Positions 32,307-43,625 of a stretch of 64,000 bases of DNA are shown here, piece by piece. Made by a program: the position numbers and the translations under genes. Every line of letters starts with the position of its first letter. The first letter of the stretch is position 1. The stretch comes from Suillus spraguei (taxonomy: Eukaryota; Basidiomycota; Agaricomycetes; Boletales; Suillaceae), in NCBI GenBank assembly GCA_016800925.1, contig JABCPU010000010.1, positions 372,001 through 436,000 of the forward strand, in the 5' to 3' direction. A model generated the notes under the pieces. The model was not told where the DNA came from. It saw nothing but the letters and a program-made list of their open reading frames with translations, and searched no databases.

Positions 32307-35300
32307 ATGTCCTCGTCTAGTGCGACGGTGTCCAGCACTGCGTTTCTCCCTGATCCTACCACCCCTGCATTCTCGGATGACCTTGACTGGATCACGGCAT
32401 ATCTTACAATTCACTCTCTTAGCGTACCAAGTCGACGTTATTCCTTTCTTGTCTGGATCGTTGTTGTTTTCTTTTTCCTGGCCTTTGCCATCCTTCACTG
32501 GACAGGTTCAAGGGGTGGTTTTCTCGGAGCATATTGGACAAAATGGACTCTTCGCCGACGAACTTGGAGAAAAAAGCATAACATCGCACTTGCCCTTAAG
32601 AGGAATGATCCACACCGCCAGCCAAATTCTTTGCCTTCCAATGCTCAGCTTCTTTGTTTGGCGCTGCTCTTTGGAGGATCCCTAGCCCTTGCATTCGTCG
32701 GCCCAGACTATATTTCCCCCACTCTGAAAGTGTGGCAGCTTCGTCGAGACATTGCTTTCCTGGAGCCCCAGCGTCGTAATCTTATTCCGGACACCGCTCC
32801 CTATTTACCACTTCAACCACAATATACCATCGATAAAGCATGGTGGACCTCATCAGCACGCGCAGGACAAATTGCGTTCGCTCTCTTTCCTCTTTGCGTG
32901 CTTTTCGCCCTCAAAGCGCCCCCTTTCGCAATCTTCGCCATTCCTTTCATGATACAGTTCTTCTTCGACAAACTCGCTTGGCTTCATCGCTGGACAGGCA
33001 GGCTCATATGGTTTCTTACATCAATTCATGTTGCGCTCTGGAGCGTTCAGCTCGTTCGAGATCACAATCCCAGCACCGGTCGTATCGCACACGTGTACGC
33101 TTTCTCCTACATGCCCTTCATATTCGGCTGGATCGTAAGTCGGATTTCTCTTCCTTACTGAGAATCTGACAAATTAGCTAGGCGTTTGCACTGCTGACAT
33201 CCATAATCGTTCTGTCCATGAAATCCATTCGAAGAAACTTTTATGAAACCTTCTATTTCTTGCATGTTTTACTTGTCCCATTCATGCTCGTCTCTGCTGC
33301 ATTCCATCATCCCACACTCTGGTGGTGGTGTTGGGGTGCCCTCGCAATTTGGGCAGGCGAACGTCTTTGGCGGTGGACTTGGTGGTTTGCCACCAATGCC
33401 CTTATTCTAGGTAGCAGTTCCTCACAACCAGCGATGTCTAAGCGTCCACACCCCACAATAACTGCTGACACGCTCGAGATGGAACATCTTCACATGCAGT
33501 TACTGCGTACATCCGCCGATGCGCAATCCTTCCGTTCACCGAGCCCTTTAGACTCATATTACCAGTCCTGCAAAGAATCAGTTAGTACACGTTCATCATT
33601 TCTGGCCACTCATCGTCTGTCTGCAGGATCGATCGAACCAGACACTGCTAGATCCACAATATACTATCCCCCACCGTATATCCCCCCTCCAGGGTATGCC
33701 CACGCTGAGCTTCTCTCTGGGCATACAGTGCGGCTGCGTCTCATAACTCCTGGATTCTTGCCGTGGGCTCCAGGTCAACATTTCCTCATCAAAATCCCAA
33801 GCGTCTCCCAATTCACCACCCATCCTTTCACTTGTGCCTCTGTATGTGACTATGAGTCACCTACAGATGAGGGCCGCTTGATTGTTATGCTTATCCGCAC
33901 AAGAAACGGCTGGACCCAAGATTTATGGGATTTAGTTTCACGCATGATCGCTGAGCAGTCCCTGGTGACATCCCAATTTCCGCCGCTGAAAATCGTCCTA
34001 AGCACGGTGTTTTGTTGAGGACATATGTAGACGGACCTTTTGGTAGTTCGATCCGCGCTCGTTGGGGAAACTACTCGACAGTGCTGATCATCGCCGGTGG
34101 CTCAGGAGTGAGCTTCGGCTTGTCTGTGCTGCAGTACATCTGTATGTGCCTTTCTGGCCGGGACGGAAAGAATTTAGGTGGCCATCCTGGAGGTTGGGGG
34201 AAGAAATCATTCCTGACCAGACGAGTACGCTTCATATGGCTTGTCCGTGAATATTGTAAGTACTCGAAAACTTCCATTCGATCATTATAAACTAACGTCA
34301 TCCTTGTGTAGCTCACATACAGTGGTGTGCTTCTATTGTTCGCCGCTGTCTTTCCTTGGTACCATCATCTGCACTACAGATCAACATCTTCATTACCAAC
34401 TTCAAACCGATCACTCTCAAGGAATCCAATTTGCTTCCTTTGCAGGTTCCTCAGCGGTCACTCTTTACTTCCGAACCTGCTCATTTTAAAGATTTGCAGC
34501 CACCTCACCCATCCTTTGCGCGTGGCGGTCCTACGTCCCTCCGGTCTGATTCCAACGACTCTGTTGAGAATTCCGACAGTGATATTGATGTTGACCTGAG
34601 CTACTACACTGGGGAATCTGGGGACCCATTGGCACCAGAGGAGGACAACGGCTTGGCACATGAGTCTCACATGCTCGAGTTGACTAACTTCGATGGTGAC
34701 GATGACACTGCTCTGCCAGGGGAATACAATCTATCCCGCAAGGTAAAGAAGGAGGGTAAGTTGCGACGAGCTCGGTCACGGAAGGTAGTCGATAAGAGAA
34801 CGGTGCAGTTGTTGGACCCTACCGGTGGTCCTAGCGGCATGCAGCTCGCTGCGAATAGAATGTCTGCTATATCTGCCACAAGACTTCTACGGACAGACTA
34901 CTCCCATTGTCTATCAATTCGGATAAGAGTTGGTCTGAGATGCAAATGGACACCTTCGTGTCTCCGACCTCCATGTACGGCGACTCTCCGACACGCAGTC
35001 GGCAGTTGACGCATCCTGAGTCTACATTCTCTCTCAGTGGTCATCCTTCTCCGATGAGTCGTGCGGGGGCGTCAACATCCATGGATTCTGCCGGTAGCTG
35101 GGAAGGCAAATTAGATATTGGCGGTTCCCGGGGTCAGTTACCACCTTCCGCACCCAAAGGCTCCCCGGGTCTGGTCCAGTTTGACATCAGCAAGGAAGAA
35201 GCGCTGGATATCAATGTTGTGGCAGAGCATGCACGACCTGGCAAACCCAAGCTTGACAGAATCCTTGCGGATGAAGTCGAGCAATCGGAAGGTTCTGTGA

Positions 35301-35486
35301 TGGTTGCTTGTAAGGTCTATCTCATTGGTTTTCCGATGATGCTCATCTGTTCTGCCCAGGCTGTGGTCCCACATCGCTCAATGCGATGGTTCGCAAAATC
35401 ATTGCTGCGCAGATTGACCCTGGGCGGGTGTGGCGAGGTGATATGCGCGGGTCGATATCACTCGTTTCTGAGGAATTTGAGTATTG
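32307..35486 (+). CDS. Ferric reductase-like transmembrane metalloreductase (FRE family)
   Basis: A plasma-membrane flavocytochrome that reduces extracellular Fe(III)/Cu(II) with cytosolic NADPH. An N-terminal helix (YSFLVWIVVVFFFLAFAILH) and further helices precede the haem region WLHRWTGRLIWFLTSIHVAL. After a splice comes FYETFYFLHVLLVPFMLVSA followed by AFHH, with paired histidines for two haems. FAD domain: PGQHFLIKIP and HPFTCAS. NADPH domain: VLIIAGGSGVSFGLSVLQ, and near the end VACCGPTSLNAMVRKIIA. Between the last two lies an unusually long Ser/Asp-rich insert of over 250 residues. The reading frame changes within that insert (about 34,800-34,910). A 56-80 nt intron starting at 34803 with acceptor 34858 or 34882 would restore it, but the donor GTGCAG is weak; otherwise it is an indel. 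The stop at 35484-35486 follows SLVSEEFEY. Confidence 0.82.
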
Positions 35487-36579
35487 ACAATTTACATTTC
35501 CGAACATTTTCTTGCATTTTTATCTGAACAATGACGATTCATCGGGACATTTCATTGTACTCTTCATATTGTTGCTATCACGTATTTTCCCCTACATTTT
35601 TCTCTCATTTTGCATCTCATCCTAGCATCGTTATCGCCGCTGTCCGGACAAAGTCCACTAGAATCCTTGCCAATGTATCCTTTGTTGCGTCCATTGACGT
35701 ACGTATAGACCCATCACTCAGATACTCCTGCTGAAAGACGTCTAACTGCTGATGAAACACGCCAGAACGCCTTATACTGGTGGTTTAACAATTCCCTGAC
35801 TGATCTTGTAATAGACTGTCGACGTGTCTTCCGAGGTGATGGCCACATAGATCTCTGAGGGTGAAGGATCAAGGCTGGTAAAAGCAGCGCAAAGCCTGGG
35901 GATATGTTGAATATTACTAGACCCACAGGTGGTCTACGGGACATACCACGATGTAGAAATCGACTCAGACAACGAGCAGGGTACTACGACACAGACGGAT
36001 GGTCCTTGGCTAATGTCCTGTCGTGCACATCAATGAATTTCATACGCTAGCGCAAAAAATGCTAACAGGAGTTGGCCGTTGACCCTTGATCGCGGCTCGT
36101 TTGCAAGCAGGAAGGTCGAGAACTTCAACATCTGTCCATCTTTGTGCTGAAAAGGAGTTTACGTCAACCCGAATGGATCAAAGGCTGCGTACCGAGAGTC
36201 AAGTCGTTGTATACCTGAAACAGCGCGCCTCCGGTTGCAGGATACTTTGCGAGCAGCTGCGAAAGCACTGGGTACTACATGCAAAAGGGGTGAGGATCCA
36301 GTCTTGTAGCAAACAACTCGTCACTTGCAGATGGATGATTCTCCATGAGAGCAGATAAGTAAACGTAAAAACACGGGAATTACGTGGTTAGTGCTATGGA
36401 AGTCTGCATCGAGTCATTAAATTACTACGCGCTCTTGAGTCTCGACTAGATATCGAGTCATCTTGGTAATCGTGAGGTCTCTATTCCTCGTTGTCAGCAG
36501 GCCTCTGCGCCTCGGATTCAGCACTTCAAATTGTCGTCCGCAACGGTGTGCATTACAGATATCACGCAAGAAGAGCATC
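35487..36579. other. 1.1-kb intergenic stretch upstream of TRM1
   Basis: No family motif or good exon chain was seen on either strand; open frames are short. The last 141 bases (36439-36579) are open in frame with TRM1 but contain no ATG. They encode an Arg-rich, acid-free extension that could be a mitochondrial presequence translated from a non-AUG codon or from an upstream exon. Confidence 0.4.
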
Positions 36580-38943
36580 ATGTCAGACGGCGGTAGCTCG
36601 TCTATCACGGTGCCCGAAGGGTTCGCGCTCCACACGGAAAACACGTCCCACATCCTTATTTCATCGAAGGAGGAGGCATTTCTGAATCCAGTTCAGGAGT
36701 TCAATCGAGATCTCAGCGTTGCGTGTATCAGAGTATGGAGCGAAGAACTAAATAGGGAGAAGGAAGCAAAGTGGAAGCAGTCTCAGGAGAGACGGGCGAA
36801 AAGGGAGGCGCTGGCAGGAGGAGAAGCGAAGATGGGACAGCAGAAGAAGGCAAAAAGTGAGTATCTCTTGTGAGATATTGAAAGCCCTGTCAATGAACGA
36901 TTGTTACAAGCGGAATCTACTGAACCGAGCAATGGTCCGGAGGATGGTTTACCAGGAGATGTTCCTGCCTCCGAAGCTATATCTGAAGGCAGCAAACGAG
37001 AGGTACTAGTGGGTTGCCTTATATTCTGCAATGATAGTACTGAATCATCATCTAAAGTACCGACCCCATAAATTTGTACTACTGGAGGCATTGTCGGCAA
37101 CTGGTCTTCGGTCTATCCGCTATGCAAAAGAGATTCCTCTTGTGAGGTTTGTACTTGAGTTTTGTGGGCAAACATGTGTTTCAACGCCTTTCAAGATTTG
37201 TGATTGCGAACGACCTGTCTGCGTCTGCCACGGCTGCCATGAAGAGAAATGTAGAACTCAATGGTCTTGGACCTCCATCTCCTGATCCAGCTGACAGTGC
37301 ATCATCATCCGTGGTATTGGAGCATCAATCCCTTCCTGATCGCGGAAAGGTGAGAATTAATGAGGGCGATGCATGGTAAGTCCTTTGTTCTCGAGCAGTG
37401 GTCTTGTCTGAAATACATCCTACAAAAGTGCACTCATGTACAGCCATCGCACAGAGAAGACACGTGTTGATGTTGTCGACCTTGATCCATATGGCACTGC
37501 TGCGCCCTTTATCGATGGAGCTGTTCAGTGCGTCAATGACGGAGGCAAGTCAAATTATTAAATGGGTGCTTCTCGCCGAGGACTCACTTGGCGCTTCATA
37601 GGACTGCTGTGCGTCACATGCACAGATTTGTCAGTTCTGGCGACGACAAATTACCATGAGAAGTGGTGGGTACTTTGGGCCTTATGAATATTCCATTTGA
37701 CGGACTGTAAAAGTTTCTCGAATTACGGTGGTATTCCTGTCAAAGCGGAATACTGCCATGAGGCAGTATGGGCGTCCTCATATCAAGTCAAGCTTCACTG
37801 ACGTTCCTGAAGGCTCTCAGACTCGTGTTAAACACATTGTCTACGTCTGCAGGCCGGTACGGAAGATACATCGAACCGCTCCTATGTCTATCCATAGATT
37901 TCTATGTTCGCCTCTTCGTCCGCGTCCACTCTGCACCCATAGAAGTCAAAAAGACCGCTAGGCAAGTTGTGTTACATCATGACATTAACACGTCGTCATG
38001 GATCTTGTTCCTAGCAAAACAGCAATGTACTACGTCTGTCAAGGTTGTCAGTCATTCTACGAGCAGCCATTGGGCCGGCTCGTTGAAAAAGCTCACGAAC
38101 GAACAGGTAACGTAAACACCTTGTTCAAGACTCAAGCAGGTCCGCCTGTCCCACAAAAATGCACCGAGTGTGGTTCCGCATTGCATGTGAGTAGAACGAA
38201 CTCGGAACAAGGACTCGCTAGAATCATGTTGTGGCAGGTTGCGGGCCCAATGTGGTCTGGCCCATTACACAATAACGGCTTCGTTTCAAAAGTGCTTGAG
38301 CACTTGGAGAGCAACCAAGATAAATATGGTACAGCTGTTCGCATGAAAGGGATGCTGACAGTGGCCAATGAGGTAAGATCAGAACTGTATCACAGACAAC
38401 CAATCTCAGACGTAAATTTAGGAGTTACATGTCCCGTTCTACTTTACCCCATCACGAATAGCTGGTTTCTTCCACTCGATTTGCCCTCCTTTGGACGATG
38501 TGGCGTATGTTGTTGTATATCTATACACCGTGCGCCCTGACACGTCATTCTAGGTCTGCTCTTCTCAATGCCGGTCACATCGTATCGCGTTCGCATGCTT
38601 TACCAGGCTCTCTAAAGACTAGCGCAACACGTGAAGATGTGCATGACGTCTTCAGATCTTGGGTGAAGAAACACCCTGTGAGAATGGACAAGGTTTCTGG
38701 AACATCTCTCGCTCGGCAATTACTCGCAAAGGAAGCAAGGCAAGTGCCAGTTTCAAAAATAGACTTTGCAAGTTGAATCACCTCTGTAGGACCGAGGCCA
38801 ATTTTACCAGACACCCTCGATCAGTCACGCAAGCATCAAAAGTAAAACTAGTACGCTATCAGCAAAATCCAGCACCCAACTGGGGTCCTGGTACGAAAGC
38901 AGACACCGGTACGAAGCGTAAACGCGAAGAGGAAAACGAATAG
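36580..38943 (+). CDS. TRM1: tRNA (guanine26-N2)-dimethyltransferase TRM1
   Basis: TRM1 methylates G26 of tRNAs to N2,N2-dimethylguanosine using S-adenosylmethionine, in nucleus and mitochondria. From 36580: [20 protein letters not shown], then [20 protein letters not shown], the family N-terminus. Next are the AdoMet-binding block [38 protein letters not shown], the catalytic-site motif [20 protein letters not shown], and [22 protein letters not shown]-terminal zinc-binding region has [13 protein letters not shown] and [20 protein letters not shown]. The end is basic ([10 protein letters not shown]). Several introns separate these blocks. Convergent with STE11 (about 135 bp between stops). 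The start could lie upstream if a mitochondrial form is made; the frame is open back to 36439 without ATG. Confidence 0.9.
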
Positions 38944-39077
38944 CGTAATTCAAATAAATCTAGTGTGTACCCATCGGTACAGCAAATATACATTGTAACA
39001 AGGTACATATGTGAGTGTATGGTAATACTAATGATATCAAGTAAACATCCAAATAGAGGAAGAAAGAGATGGGGGTA

Positions 39078-42000
39078 TCATGCCGAGATCTCGATAGTTG
39101 GAATAGACTTGAGCGATGTATTTTTACTCGGAAATCCTGTGTGTTTCTTGACGACAACCCAAGGGTGCTGAAGCAGCTCACCAGCACTTGGACGAGCTGA
39201 ATGGTTGAGATCAAAAGTTTTTGTAAGGAAATCCTGAGCCTCTGAAGAAATATCCGACGGTATAGCAGGTTTTGCGGATTGACCGATCTGCACAAACGTC
39301 CGACATCAGAGCACGACCGACCCAAAAAAAACCACGAACCTTGAAAATCGCCTGCATCTGGGTTAGTTGCGCCCATGGATGTTCCCCAGTCAACATCTCG
39401 ACAACCAAGCATCCTACACTCCAAATATCGGCAGCCGATGTATGAGCAGTTTGCTTTACGACCTCAGGTGCCATCCAGAACACTGATCCTTGTAGCGATG
39501 GTCGGTTCATCCTTTTTCCTGTGAGAAGGTCTGACAAACGCAAGTACCCACACACATGTCAACGGAACGCCGCGATTCCGAGATGAAGCAACTAGTAGCT
39601 ACTCACTGCCGTCAACTTTCTTCGAGATGCCAAAGTCTGAGATTTTGATGCCGCCTTTGTTGTCAACGAGGATGTTTGCACCTTTAATGTCACGATGTAT
39701 GATGTCACGTTCGTGGAGATAGTTGAGGCCCTGTAAGATTTGCCGTACAAAGTTCTTGACGAGAGGTTCTTCAAAGGCGCCGTAGCTACGCAACAATGCA
39801 GTGACGGAGCCCCCAGGAACGTATTCCAGAAAGATGTTGAGAAAATCGTCGTCGACCGAGGAGTCTTTTATTTTTCCGAGGTGAGTTTGCATGATCGCGT
39901 GGGCATTATGCGGACTTACAGAGGTATTGGACGATATTTGGGTGGGATAGATCTTTGAGAAGGTCGATCTCTCGCTCTAACGCACTGAGCATGTTCTTCT
40001 TGCGCTCTTCATTTGGAGCTGAGCCTCTTGGTAACTCGACTTGCTTGACTGCCATCAGAAGACCGTTTACAGCATCCATACCCAGATAGACTTTCCCAAA
40101 TGAACCAGCACCAATGAGGGCGCCTTTAATCCACTTGCCTAAAATCACTCGAGTCATCGCGTGAATTCCGCAAATTTTTGAACTTACCGCCGCTAGAGTT
40201 CATAGCCTGGCCAGTCTCGTCTTCCTCCTCAGCATCCTCACTCTCATCATCTTCATCATCGTCATCGTCCTCAAGCACGGCATCGCCCTCTGAAAAACCA
40301 ATGACATCATCGATGTCAGGCTCTACCTTTGTCCAGTCTTCAGCGCCCTCGACGCCCATATCAACCGCCATACTCTGTCTCCGATTCTCTACTTCAGCAG
40401 TGATCTCATCCACGGTTAATAAACTGGCAGTATCCGACCGATCACGCTTGCTCCTTAACTCAGTCATGAAACTCATCCGTTTAGACGCATTCGAGTTCGA
40501 CCTCGGGCGGAGAGGACCTGTAAGGTCTTCCATGGACTCCGAAAGTGATATTGAAGGGAACGTCACAGGAGGGAGTAACTGCGGTTTCGAATCGAGCGAT
40601 GAGAGCTTCTCAACGTCATCTCCAGTCAGGATCACCGATCGTCCGTCTTCAGTGGATATCGATACTCGTGGAGGGTCCTCTCCAATCGAAGGTGCTGCCA
40701 AAGACCGGGAGTCTGGTATCGTCGAACTGGTAGAGATGGTGGAGTTCCGTTTGGAAGACACCGTTCGTGAGGGTGACATCGAACGCTGTGCCGATCCCGA
40801 ACCTTGCGTGCTAGTGCTGAATCGCGAAGGAAGTGGTGGAGTGAGGGATACTGTACTGCTCCTCTTCTCCCCACTTACACTCGAAGCCCGCAGCATCATG
40901 CTATGCCGGGCATTCCGTAACATTTTCCGGTCCGTGAACGGGAAGTATTCCGTCAGATGGGTCGTGATTAACTCGCTCGGCGGACGCTGGCCGAAGAAGT
41001 TGCGCAACTTTGAAGGCTTCTTGGCGGAATTTACGGATGGGAGCGGATGTTTGGACTGGCCTTGGGTTGGCGATGCGCTGGGGTCGAGAGCTTTTTCCGG
41101 ATCGCGCACGCCAAGGCCGCTGAGAACGCTGATTGTACTTGCCCGTTTGATCGCGCGTGCTTTCTGGCCCTGCGAATCATCAATGTTTAGAATCATATCA
41201 GCATCGAGCTCGTGATCAGATTCGGATGGTCTTGGTTGGATGCTGGGAGAGGTGGGACTGATGTTCCGAGGAGGGTTCTCGCCAAATATTCGCTGCAGAT
41301 CTTTAGAACGTTTTGTGCGCCCGCTTTTGCGGAGTGTTAGGCCACGTCCTTTGACTGGCTCGTGTGAGGAGCTGTGGCATACTGCTAGGAGTTCTGCTTC
41401 AGAGAGTGGTTTGCCTGTCCAAAAAAATCAGATTTTGAAACATGAAAAGAGGGATGAATCGAACCCGAGTCGTTGGTCTCGTCCCACTCAAGATATACAG
41501 ACCACCCGTCTACACTAAGTCCGCCGTCATCGGTCTCAACGCGGCTCATGACGTCGTTCCTCCGCGACGAGCCCACCTTGTCAGCTTTCCTGAGTACCTT
41601 TTCCATTACCTCTATCCCGCCCGCGCAACCAGTGACATCAACGGTATAAGACCGCTGTTCTTCTGGCATGGAAAATCTAACGAGTTTACGACGGGGGGTG
41701 TCCAAAGCGGTATTATGAGCAGGAGGATTGAAGGGACCACGTCCGACTGCGAATGAAGGGGGTGAGGACGAAGCTGATGAGGAAGTTGATGCTTGCCCCT
41801 GGAACGACTCCACGATTGGGGAAAGGGTCAAGCCGTTCTGAACAGGGGCCTGTAAAGATGCAGGTGCTTGAACAGACGCATACGGATGGGTACTCGTTCC
41901 GGTCGTGGAAGGCCTAGGAGGAAGTTTGGAATTGGGAGGGGTAGGTGCAAGAGGGGAAGGAAGGCCATTGAAAGAGATGTTCCTGTTATGAGCGAGGTTG

Positions 42001-43016
42001 ATAGAACGTGGTGATGATCGTGAGGTCAGGGGAGAGGATGATTTGATGGGAGACGGGCCTGTTCTGGGATCTGGGGGGAGGCCGAAAGACCAGCTGTTGG
42101 ATTGAGCTGGGAGTGTGTTGGGGGGAGTGGGTGGCGGTGCTGGCGGGAGGGGTGAGTTGGCGTAGTTGGTAGCGTCTGCTTGGTTTGGGGTGCGGGTACG
42201 TGGACCGACGACGGAATGGAGAGTGCGAGAGGGAGCGCGTGGGGGTTGAGGTGGTTGACCCCTTGGTACAGGAGGAAGAGGTGGCAAGGAAGGGCGTGAA
42301 GTGTAGGTGTTGTTCTGGGGTAGTTGGCCGATTTGGGGGAGTGGGCGGATTGAGGGAGGGTTGCGTATGGAGTCGCCAGACTGAGGTTCTCGAATGATGC
42401 GGGGAAGATCTGGGCGACCTGAAGTAGGAGAGAGGACCAATGGAGCAGGCCTGTTGCTATCGAGACGTTTATGGGTGCGAGAGGATGGTGAAGGGTCTCT
42501 AGAAGTGGAGTGCTCTTGTGAGTTTGTACGTGAATGGGAGATATCTTTTGAGTTTGTTCTGGGGTAATCGAGGGGACGCATGTCAAGAGAACCCATGAAA
42601 GACCTGGTGTGGGGAATTGCAGGAATCATAATGCGTTGTGAACATTTTAACCTCAAGTTTTTGACGCCATTCACGATGCGGAGCCTGTCACCAATACTAG
42701 TTATGCCCATTTCTTTGAGAGTATCCTGGTCTAGCTCTAATAAGATGTCACCACGAATATCATTATTCTTGAAGGTTGTGATATGTGCAGCACATTTATT
42801 ATCTGCGAGCCACTTCGCGACGTGGGCATCATTCCAGGTGCGCATGAAATCTGAGAAAGTGGCCCCGAGTGGGGGATCTAATATGGAGGTAGACGACATG
42901 ATTGGTGATGATGGTTGAGTTCGGATGAATGAGCGTGAGTTTTGATGGGGGAAGCGAGAGGATTTAGAAAGGGGAATATCTAGTGTAGACACTAGCTGGT
43001 TAGCAATGGCAGCCAT
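39078..43016 (-). CDS. STE11: MAP kinase kinase kinase STE11 (SAM domain, Ras-binding-like domain, kinase)
   Basis: A serine/threonine kinase at the top of the pheromone/filamentation MAPK cascade. The start is the ATG at 43016 ([10 protein letters not shown]). A SAM domain covers about residues 60-125 ([36 protein letters not shown]). A long Pro/Ser-rich linker follows, then a Ras-binding-like segment ([20 protein letters not shown]...[10 protein letters not shown]). A second disordered region ends in a strongly acidic run just before the kinase. Kinase motifs: [58 protein letters not shown] and [20 protein letters not shown]. It stops at 39078 after PTIEISA. The total is about 1,200 residues, as in other basidiomycete Ste11 proteins. 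It is divergent from AGS1. Confidence 0.92.
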
Positions 43017-43625
43017 GGTATTTCTATGTAGTCCGGGTAATTGACGGTACTGCGTCGGGCAGTACTGTACTGTGTGCCAGCGGAATCTACTGGGAATGAG
43101 TATCACAAAGGCTTCTCACTGTTCGGGTTTGTAAGACTACCGTATGTGTGAAAATACCGGTCTACATTGTGGCTGTACGATTTCACTTTGTTTCAAAAAT
43201 TTTATATTTATATATTGAGTTTGCGTGGGATTCCTACCTCCAATCGGCCGCCATTTTCATTCAGTTTTCACGCCAAATGTCAAATTAGTCATCGAACTGA
43301 AAATTTAAACCTTGGCATGATCGGCATATCAATTCCAGGGGTTCAAACGAACCAACTCGAATCAGATGGCAGTGCTCGGTCAGGACTCACCTAAGGCTTA
43401 AATTTATGTACGTACTAATTTGGGAATAATTTCAACAAGTTGCACGCTGTTGCACCGCGGCAAGCTTTCCGGCCCCGCTTCTTCGAATTACTCTACTCGC
43501 GTGGTTGTTATAACGTTCTTTTCCCCCTTCTCTCCCTACGATTACTGTCTTTCCACCCCCCCCTTCTCCAATAATATAGTTTTCTCTTTCTTCGGTACAA
43601 CAGGCTCCTCTCCTCCCCCGCCAGG
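43017..43625. promoter_or_regulatory. Divergent promoter region of STE11 and AGS1
   Basis: 609 bp between the two start codons. No gene was seen. From about 43500 to the AGS1 start, the AGS1 sense strand is very pyrimidine-rich (runs such as CCCCCCCC and TTCTTTTCCCCC), the usual look of a strongly expressed fungal promoter and transcription start region. Exact start sites cannot be seen. Confidence 0.5.

Noticed and set aside
28826..35486. A metal-uptake operon-like cluster of permease, ATX1 and ferric reductase
   Set aside because: Each gene has its own promoter-sized spacer and the permease is an amino-acid transporter; only ATX1 and the reductase are functionally linked.
36463..36579. Treating TTG at 36463 as an ordinary TRM1 start
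   Set aside because: There is no ATG in this extension; the annotated start is the ATG at 36580 and the extension is given as a finding.
40178..41215. 345-codon plus-strand ORF opposite STE11
   Set aside because: It is the exact antisense of the STE11 linker. Its Ser run is the complement of the acidic Asp/Glu codons before the kinase, and it has no motif or exon partners.
42026..42586. 186-codon minus-strand ORF in another frame of STE11
   Set aside because: Pro/His/Leu-rich shadow of the Pro/Ser-rich linker; the true frame joins SAM and kinase domains.
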